Shown here: piece by piece, positions 57,880-64,000 of the stretch
Numbering within the stretch: the first letter of the stretch is position 1
Layout: every line of letters starts with the position of its first letter
NCBI RefSeq assembly: GCF_032884065.1
Contig: NC_088875.1
Span: 43,695,291 to 43,759,290, forward strand
Direction: 5' to 3'
Source of the DNA: Artemia franciscana
Lineage: Eukaryota; Arthropoda; Branchiopoda; Anostraca; Artemiidae
DNA length: 64,000 nt
Notes under the pieces: generated by a model
Told to the model about the DNA's origin: nothing
Databases searched by the model: none
The model's input: the letters and a program-made list of their open reading frames with translations, nothing else
Position numbers and translations under genes: made by a program

Positions 57880-58330
57880 ATAGTTCCAAGCTTTCCCACT
57901 TAAGAACTGGCACCAAAAGTGCCGTTTGTATTGTTATAATGCACTTACGGATGATAACACTGATAAAAAAAACGTAGATAGCTTTCAAATTTGAGCAATA
58001 GCTTTCAAATGAGCCATTAAACATCTCTGTAAGGAGTTCTGGTAGCCAACTAGCCCCAACTTTCCGCTTTAGACGTGGCATCAATAGTTTCATTTTTAGT
58101 GTCATTTGGCAATTGTAGATGGTTGAGTTCATAGGAAAACCGTAGATATGAGAAATAGCTTTTATGGTACCTAATAAACATATTTCTACAATGTTTTGGT
58201 AGCCCTCTAGCCCCAACCCTTAAGAAATAGCAAATAAAGTGCCATTTTTGTCCCATATTGCACTCGCAGATGGTTGAATTCATAGAAAGCACGTAAATGT
58301 GAGAAATAAATTTTGAATGAGCGAAAAATT
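57880..58330. repeat. Short tandem array, ~160-170-bp unit
   Basis: GGTAGCC(A/C)(A/T)CTAGCCCCAAC recurs at ~58030 and ~58199, with a third partial unit at ~57885. GGTTGA(G/A)TTCATAG and GTAGATATGAGAAATAG phrases keep the same order. The minus-strand frames here are by-products. Confidence 0.7.
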
Positions 58331-58964
58331 AGAAAAAAGAGGTATTTATAACTTACGATTGGGTGGTCGGATCTGAATGAATTTGATATTGAGAAGGACC
58401 TCGGGACTCAGAGCTCTTATTTTAAATCCTGACTGGCATTATGCCTCCGATTTTCCTTTTAAATCAATCTATTGATTCTTAGAATTTTGCTAGAGCTCAA
58501 ACCATATGTGCTCTTGGCTCGTCCGGCCTCGTCATAAGTGCCATATTAGCTCTTAGATCTTGTTCTTAACTTGAATGACGCCATGAGAGTCCCACATCAT
58601 TATCAAGTTTCTTACATCTGGCAATATAATCTACGTTTACCCAGAAAATGAAATGTTTGCCAGAAAAATAAAACTAAAGATATAAAAACAATTGTTGTTT
58701 GAGGTGTCGTGTTGCTGCCAGAAAATGGAAAAAATTAATGAAGGCGTGGTTCTAATGTTAGCTTTGGTAAAAAAACACCGTGACCCACTTCTGCCGGTGC
58801 TAGGATAACTCCCCCAGGGAAAAATTGCTTCTGCAAAACTGACCCCCAAGGAAAACTTGTCTTATGGAGAATTCACCATTGGAAGACAACCCTAGAATCA
58901 AGGGAGCATCCAGGATTTTGTCTATTTTTATATAAGCTGTTTTTTTACGTTTTCACGAGAAGGC
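58331..58964. other. No recognisable feature
   Basis: Mixed composition. No convincing coding or repeat match elsewhere in the window. Confidence 0.4.
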
Positions 58965-59170
58965 CGAGGATTTTGGGTGGGGGAGGGGTTCAAACCTCGT
59001 AGTTTTTTCTTGTATTGACTGTATAACTCCACTTCTGGTGCTTCATTGGGAGCTCTTGCTCAACGACAACTAAACCATTCTTTTTGGCCCCTGACAAGAT
59101 TTGCAAGCGATTCCCCAGTGTGTGATTCATATTCGTCAATCGGGCCCATGGTGCTTACCCAGTCTGTAAT
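58965..59170 (-). pseudogene. Coding-like fragment of unknown family, copy 2
   Basis: A minus-strand relative of 37734-38110: phrases GPIDEYESHTGE, GAKKNGLVVVEQELP and HQKWSYTVNTRKNYE, in frames that do not stay open. The family is unknown. Both copies are partial and decayed. Confidence 0.35.
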
Positions 59171-59245
59171 GTTTTGTAATTTTGGGGAACCCTGATTTTA
59201 GGTTCGAATGATGAGAATGCTTAGGAATGCTTAGATACAAAATAT

Positions 59246-59564
59246 GGCTCTGAAGCATGGGCGCTCCGCAAAGCGGATGAAAATTTACTAGATATTTTCC
59301 AGAGAAATTGCCTACGGATTTTTCTGGGTACCCGGTTGACTGACCGTATTTCAAAATGTAGGTTGTGCGAAAAATGTGGTTCAATCCCGTTTTCTACGGC
59401 TATGATGAAAGAAAGGTTGAGATGGCTAGGCTACCTTCTGCGGATGAAGGATGATAGATTGCCGAAGATTGTCCTTTTTAGCCAACAGTCTGGGGCTAAA
59501 CGGAAAGCAGGTCTTCCTCATCTGGGATGGGAGGATGTCATAAATAAAGATTTAAAGGATATGG
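59246..59564 (+). pseudogene. LINE internal fragment, unit 1
   Basis: RTE-type C-terminal coding: SEAWALRKADENLLDIFQRN, CLRIFLGTRLTDRISKCRL, MKERLRWLGYLLRMKDDRLP, KRKAGLPHLGWEDVINKDLK. It is cut sharply after the residues DLKDM, where the 123-bp satellite begins. It is identical to 60548-60866 apart from about one base (GATGATAGA against GATGACAGA). Confidence 0.85.
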
Positions 59565-60364
59565 TTTTCTTATTCATTTAAATTGTCAAAGGTGTTTTCT
59601 ATAGGGTGTTGGCTTGTGAGATGTTTCAAACAGGCTAAATTGGATACTTAGGTCTACTTTTGCAGTATTAGCAGAGTTTTTATCTAGTTTTCTTATTCAT
59701 TTAAATTGTCAAAGGTGTTTTCTATAGGGTGTTGGCTTGTGAGATGTTTCAAACAGGCTAAATTGGCTACTTAGGTCTACTTTTGCAGTATTAGCAGAGT
59801 TTTTAACTAGTTTTCTTATTCATTTAAATTGTCAAAGGTGTTTTCTATAGGGTGTTGGCTTGTGAGATGTTTCAAACAGGCTAAATTGGATACTTAGGTC
59901 TACTTTTGCAGTATTAGCAGAGTTTTTAACTAGTTTTCTTATTCATTTAAATTGTCAAAGGTGTTTTTCTATAGGGTGTCGGCTCGTGAGATGCTTCAAA
60001 CAGGCCAAATTGGCTACTTAGGTCTACTTTTGCAGTATTAGCTGAGTTTTTAACTAGTTTTCTTATTCATTTAAATTGTCAAAGGTGTTTTCTATAGGGT
60101 GTTGGCTTGTGAGATGTTTCAAACAGGCTAAATTGGATACTTAGGTCTACTTTTGCAGTATTAGCAGAGTTTTTAACTAGTTTTCTTATTCATTTAAATT
60201 GTCAAAGGTGTTTTTCTATAGGGTGTCGGCTTGTGAGATGCTTCAAACAGGCTAAATTGGCTACTTAGGTCTACTTTTGCAGTATTAGCAGAGTTTTTAA
60301 CTAGTTTTCTTATTCATTTAAATTGTCAAAGGTGTTTTCTATAGGGTGTTGGCTTGTGAGATGA
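59565..60364 (+). repeat. 123-bp satellite array 1 (6.5 units)
   Basis: Units start at 59565, 59688, 59811, 59934, 60058, 60181 and 60305 (periods 123 or 124). Each begins TTTTCTTATTCATTTAAATT and contains CTATAGGGTGTTGGCTTGTG and ATACTTAGGTCTACTTTTGC. Unit 4 is a marked variant (TCGGCTCGTGAGATGC, CAGGCCAAATTGGC). The array breaks off mid-unit at 60364. Confidence 0.95.
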
Positions 60365-60547
60365 ATAGTTGTGGGAAAAGTGGAAGTCATGGCCAATTGT
60401 AGAAAAAAGCCAAGACAGATTGTTGAATTAAGTGGGCAGCCCAGTCAAGGGTTAATTTTATCCGTTTGATTGCCGTTGTTACTGTCTGCCATTTATGCTA
60501 CACCTTTCCGTGCATGTGTGTCCCTTCACAAATGCCAAACTAGAGTT
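60365..60547. other. Single-copy link between the two satellite blocks
   Basis: 183 bp with no counterpart before unit 1 of the LINE-satellite composite. No coding or repeat signal. Confidence 0.5.
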
Positions 60548-60866
60548 GGCTCTGAAGCATGGGCGCTCCGCAAAGCGGATGAAAATTTACTAGATATTTT
60601 CCAGAGAAATTGCCTACGGATTTTTCTGGGTACCCGGTTGACTGACCGTATTTCAAAATGTAGGTTGTGCGAAAAATGTGGTTCAATCCCGTTTTCTACG
60701 GCTATGATGAAAGAAAGGTTGAGATGGCTAGGCTACCTTCTGCGGATGAAGGATGACAGATTGCCGAAGATTGTCCTTTTTAGCCAACAGTCTGGGGCTA
60801 AACGGAAAGCAGGTCTTCCTCATCTGGGATGGGAGGATGTCATAAATAAAGATTTAAAGGATATGG
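60548..60866 (+). pseudogene. LINE internal fragment, unit 2
   Basis: Same RTE-type fragment with the same two ends as 59246-59564, offset by exactly 1,302 bp. Its open frame reads from 60470 in non-LINE sequence and into the satellite, so the 137-codon frame is not a gene. Confidence 0.85.
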
Positions 60867-61852
60867 TTTTCTTATTCATTTAAATTGTCAAAGGTGTTTT
60901 CTATAGGGTGTTGGCTTGTGAGATGTTTCAAACAGGCTAAATTGGATACTTAGGTCTACTTTTGCAGTATTAGCAGAGTTTTTAACTAGTTTTCTTATTC
61001 ATTTAAATTGTCAAAGGTGTTTTCTATAGGGTGTTGGCTTGTGAGATATTTCAAACAGGCTAAATTGGATACTTAGGTCTACTTTTGCAGTATTAGCAGA
61101 GTTTTTAACTAGTTTTCTTATTCATTTAAATTGTCAAAGGTGTTTTTCTATAGGGTGTCGGCTCGTGAGATGCTTCAAACAGGCCAAATTGGCTACTTAG
61201 GTCTACTTTTGCAGTATTAGCTGAGTTTTTAACTAGTTTTCTTATTCATTTAAATTGTCAAAGGTGTTTTCTATAGGGTGTTGGCTTGTGAGATGTTTCA
61301 AACAGGCTAAATTGGATACTTAGGTCTACTTTTGCAGTATTAGCAGAGTTTTTAACTAGTTTTCTTATTCATTTAAATTGTCAAAGGTGTTTTTCTATAG
61401 GGTGTCGGCTTGTGAGATGCTTCAAACAGGCTAAATTGGCTACTTAGGTCTACTTTTGCAGTATTAGCAGAGTTTTTAACTAGTTTTCTTATTCATTTAA
61501 ATTGTCAAAGGTGTTTTCTATAGGGTGTTGGCTTGTGAGATGTTTCAAACAGGCTAAATTGGATACTTAGGTCTACTTTTGCAGTATTAGCAGAGTCTCT
61601 AATAATTTTTCTTCTTCATTTAAATTCTCAAAGGTGTTTTCTATAGGGTGTTGGCTTGTGAGATGTTTCAAACAGGCTAAATTGGCTACTTAGGTCTACT
61701 TTTGCAGTATCAGCAGAATTTCTAATAAGTTTTCTTATTCATTTAAATTATCAAAGGTGTTTTTTATAAGGTGTTGGCTTGTGAGATGTTTCAGACAGGC
61801 TAAATTGGCTACTTAGGTCTACTTTTGTAGTACCAGCAGAATTTCTAATTTC
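60867..61852 (+). repeat. 123-bp satellite array 2 (8 units)
   Basis: Units start at 60867, 60990, 61113, 61237, 61360, 61484, 61607 and 61730. The variant marker unit seen fourth in array 1 is third here (61113), so the arrays are copies that differ by one unit. The last two units are the most diverged (CAGAATTTCTAATAAG), as expected at an array edge. Confidence 0.95.
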
Positions 61853-61979
61853 TGCACATACATTTCAAGTAAGAAAAATACTTATCTCTATAGTCAGAAT
61901 TGCATCCTGAATCCAAAGTTATTGTGCATTTGCATCAGAAAGGAAATTAATATTCACCATATACAGACCTAGCCTATAC

Positions 61980-62073
61980 CAATTCAGGGTATATATTTGC
62001 ACGTTAGTGAGTATATGTGTATGTATGTGTATGTGTATGTATATGTGTATGTATGTGTGTATGTATATGTATG

Positions 62074-62118
<45 letters not shown>
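61980..62118. repeat. (TATG)n/(TA)n microsatellite
   Basis: GTATGTGTATGTATATG-type repeats pass into pure TA at ~62088-62112, directly before the LINE start. Confidence 0.9.
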
Positions 62119-62120
<2 letters not shown>

Positions 62121-62237
62121 GTAAGCCCTATAGATAGGTAGAGTAGCTCCATAGGAGGCTTAGGCCAAGTAGGACCTTGTCCCAGTGGGGCCCATAATAG
62201 AAACTGGGAAACCCTCCCCTGGGGGTCATAATTTCAG

Positions 62238-62678
62238 GTGGAGGAGGAAGAAGGCCCCTCAAATGTACACTCAGCAGGGCCAACTGCCGTGTTCACGCGT
62301 CAGATGAGTTACGAACCTTCTCCCAGTAATGGGTTAAATTGCATGGTGAAGCAGAACACCATCGTGGGAGGATCCTCTATAGGAGGACAACTGCGGCAGG
62401 GCGTAAGATCCATATTTATGGACAACGGCCTCTGTAAAGGGCTGCCTCGACCCTTTCGGGGTACCTGCAAGACTGGGAAACTTGTGGTCAATTTTTCCCA
62501 CTTGAGGAGTGGCGCCCCTCGAGGAAATTATAGCCTAGTAAACAACACAGCACTCGTATGGGATTCTGATTATTGGATAATTTTCTGGGCTTGGTTTGTT
62601 TTGATGGGCGTTTTCGGGCTGAAAAACCTCTTCCTAGCTAATTTATCTACTATGGACTGCCTCCCCGTAGTAGCATAA
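62238..62678 (+). CDS. Short leader frame of the RTE-type LINE (146 codons)
   Basis: An open frame ahead of the endonuclease. It has no recognised domain, is Gly/Ser-rich (VGGSSIGGQLRQGVRS), and has a hydrophobic stretch near the end (YWIIFWAWFVLMGVFGL). RTE elements may carry a small upstream frame, but this could equally be untranslated leader that happens to be open. The start at 62238 is in a GGAGG-rich context with no particular support. Confidence 0.35.
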   Translation: MEEEEGPSNVHSAGPTAVFTRQMSYEPSPSNGLNCMVKQNTIVGGSSIGGQLRQGVRSIFMDNGLCKGLPRPFRGTCKTGKLVVNFSHLRSGAPRGNYSLVNNTALVWDSDYWIIFWAWFVLMGVFGLKNLFLANLSTMDCLPVVA

Positions 62679-62984
62679 TATTTGTAGGCATGAATATATA
62701 ATGAGTCGGAGGTAATAGGCTTGGGACTGTCTGTGCAGGATTTCGACTCTTGTTGATAGAAGAGCATCGCCAAGTGCTGAAAACCATGTTGTGACCAAGA
62801 TGGGCCCAGGATTGCACAAAGCCTCCAACTTACTGGAGGTCCCAGGGACTTCTTGCTGTCCGGTTCTAAGCCGGCTTAAGCGCTTCGGTGTAGACTTGAG
62901 AAGATATGTTGGTCCCCATCCTGCACTGGTATCCGGGATCACTGCTTTTCTTGAGGCCAAAATAATTTCAAAGATTTAAAGAAC

Positions 62985-63845
62985 ATGAAAATTGGAACTT
63001 GGAATGTTACGACGTTAAAAAATGACTATCGCATCGACATTTTGACTGACGAATTCAGATGGTTTGAACTGGATTTATTAGGAGTTTCAGAAACTCATAT
63101 CCCAGGGGTAGGAAGCATGAAATTAGGTGACATAGAATTTGTTTACTCAGGAAGGAAGGATGGGGTACATAGACAGGGAGTAGGGCTCATGATGAATAAG
63201 GAAGCTGCTAAGTCTTGTTTAGGCTGGGAAGGTATTAATAATAGAATACTAATTGCTCATTTTATGACTAGAAAGTTTAGGGTATCAGTTATAGTAGTAT
63301 ATGCCCCCATTGAACCAACTGATGGAGATACTAGTGACTCAGATGAATTTTACTTACAGTTACAGGAGCAAATAGACAGGGTACCAGGTAGAAATATGGT
63401 GTTTTTGCTAGGAGATTTTAATGCCCAGGTTGGTAGAAATAGGGATAGATGGTATCCTAGCCTAGGTAATTTTGGTGTAGGAAAAGAAAACAGTAATGGC
63501 TATAGGCTTTTGCAATTTTGTAGGTATAACAACCTAGTTATAACCAATACGGTGTTTGGTCACAAAATGGCCCATAAGTTGACATGGTATTCACGTGATG
63601 GTAAGACAGCAAACCTTATTGATTATGTTATTGTAAACAGAAGACTAGCAGGATCAATACAAGATACTAGGGTGTATAGGAGTGCCGTTATTGATGTTAA
63701 AAGTAAAGATCACCATCTAGTAGTGTCTAAGGTTAATTTAAAGCTGAAATTTCGGAAGAGTAACTCCCTCCCGGAAAGTTATGATGTTGGTAGACTTCAG
63801 GATGAAAATTTGAGAAAAAAAATTCCAGGAACAGTTGAGTACTAA
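62985..63845 (+). CDS. LINE apurinic-like endonuclease domain
   Basis: A 286-codon frame encoding the N-terminal EEP-fold endonuclease that nicks target DNA for target-primed reverse transcription. Visible motifs: GTWNVTTL (4-11, Asn7), SETH (35-38, catalytic Glu36), VVYAP (104-108), LLGDFNAQVG (141-150, Asp144, Asn146), LTWYS (199-203), IDYVIVNRR (212-220, Asp213) and KDHHLVV (241-247, Asp242-His243). All expected catalytic positions are present. ATG at 62985 is the natural start, just before the beta strand KIGTWNV. The frame ends early because of an 8-A run near 63816-63823. Beyond it, coding continues in another frame (QEQLSTKLEGLKFDNVEDGW), so this copy is inactive, or the run has been misread. 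Confidence 0.9.
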   Translation: MKIGTWNVTTLKNDYRIDILTDEFRWFELDLLGVSETHIPGVGSMKLGDIEFVYSGRKDGVHRQGVGLMMNKEAAKSCLGWEGINNRILIAHFMTRKFRVSVIVVYAPIEPTDGDTSDSDEFYLQLQEQIDRVPGRNMVFLLGDFNAQVGRNRDRWYPSLGNFGVGKENSNGYRLLQFCRYNNLVITNTVFGHKMAHKLTWYSRDGKTANLIDYVIVNRRLAGSIQDTRVYRSAVIDVKSKDHHLVVSKVNLKLKFRKSNSLPESYDVGRLQDENLRKKIPGTVEY

Positions 63846-64000
63846 ACTTGAGGGTTTAAAATTTGACAATGTGGAAGATGGATGGAATAATTTCAGAAAA
63901 ACAATTTGTGAAGTTGCTGATGGTGTCCTAGGGAAGAGTGCTAAGACAGCAACTAGGAATATTAGTGAAAAAGCTTTAGGTTTAATAGAGAGTAGAAGGG

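Larger units (their letters stand above)
62122..64000 (+). mobile_element. RTE-type LINE, 5' half, running off the window
   Basis: A well-preserved element beginning near AAGCCCTATAGATAGGTAGAG. A GC-richer leader contains a short frame (62238-62678), then the endonuclease frame (62985 on), then the beginning of the reverse transcriptase linker in another frame (CEVADGVLGKSAKTATRNIS, ~63905-63965). The C-terminal pieces at 25970, 59246 and 60548 belong to the same family by my recall of its full protein. Insertion next to a TA/TATG microsatellite may mark the integration site. Palm and C-terminus are beyond the window. Confidence 0.85.

Noticed and set aside
60470-60883. 137-codon open frame
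   Set aside because: It joins unique DNA, a LINE fragment and satellite sequence; the LINE part is real but the frame as a whole is not a gene.
59565-61852. Regular repeats considered as a CRISPR array
   Set aside because: Units are contiguous 123-bp satellite copies without unique spacers, in eukaryotic DNA.

Overview
This is eukaryotic, AT-rich, extremely repeat-dense DNA with one conserved host-gene exon in 64 kb. The conserved exon is arthropod-like. The dominant dispersed repeat (here 'repeat A', starting TCAAACAGTTCGTGGTAACG) and the RTE-type LINE closely resemble what I remember of brine shrimp (Artemia) genomic sequence. That assignment is pattern memory, not a search, and I hold it at about 0.6. 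No bacterial operons, CRISPR arrays, rRNA or intact tRNA genes were seen, and no LTR retroelement or virus-like element could be supported.

Layout. 1-7.1 kb: copies of repeat A, palindromic foldback units, and a second long repeat (B). 7.1-10.8 kb: a broken, unrecognised protein-coding sequence with collagen-like Gly-rich blocks and a helical C-terminal half. 11.2-18.9 kb: old repeat A relatives, a minus-strand LINE reverse transcriptase remnant, a fragment with a HEEVDT motif, an ORF1-like retroelement piece with a truncated second copy, and a LINE endonuclease fragment with an internal tandem duplication. 19-24.4 kb: mostly featureless DNA, then a 350-bp tandem array and a minisatellite. 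24.6-27.5 kb: three different LINE 3' ends in a row. 28.3-31.8 kb: a 1,458-bp tandem duplication built of 240-270-bp subrepeats related to the middle of repeat A. 31.9-36.5 kb: an inverted copy of the minisatellite region and an inverted copy of repeats A and B. 36.6-38.2 kb: a segment with hairpin-bearing inverted ends. 38.3-48.4 kb: TA microsatellite, more A copies, and a LINE nested in one of them with 13-bp target-site duplications.

48.5-50.3 kb: a 622-codon open frame for the exocyst subunit Sec6/EXOC3. It lacks the N-terminal ~115 residues and the last ~20, and a repeat A copy starts right at its 3' end. 50.3-58.3 kb: more A and B copies, a direct duplication carrying a tRNA-like SINE head, and a short tandem array. 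59.2-61.9 kb: a 123-bp satellite fused to a LINE fragment, the whole unit present twice. 62.1-64 kb: the 5' half of an RTE-type LINE running off the window.

There is no pathway here in which the genes cooperate. The story is one of repeat amplification, nesting and conversion around a single housekeeping exon. The most unusual signals are the matched arm-specific changes in the palindromic units, the satellite-LINE composite, and the unknown Gly-rich coding relic.
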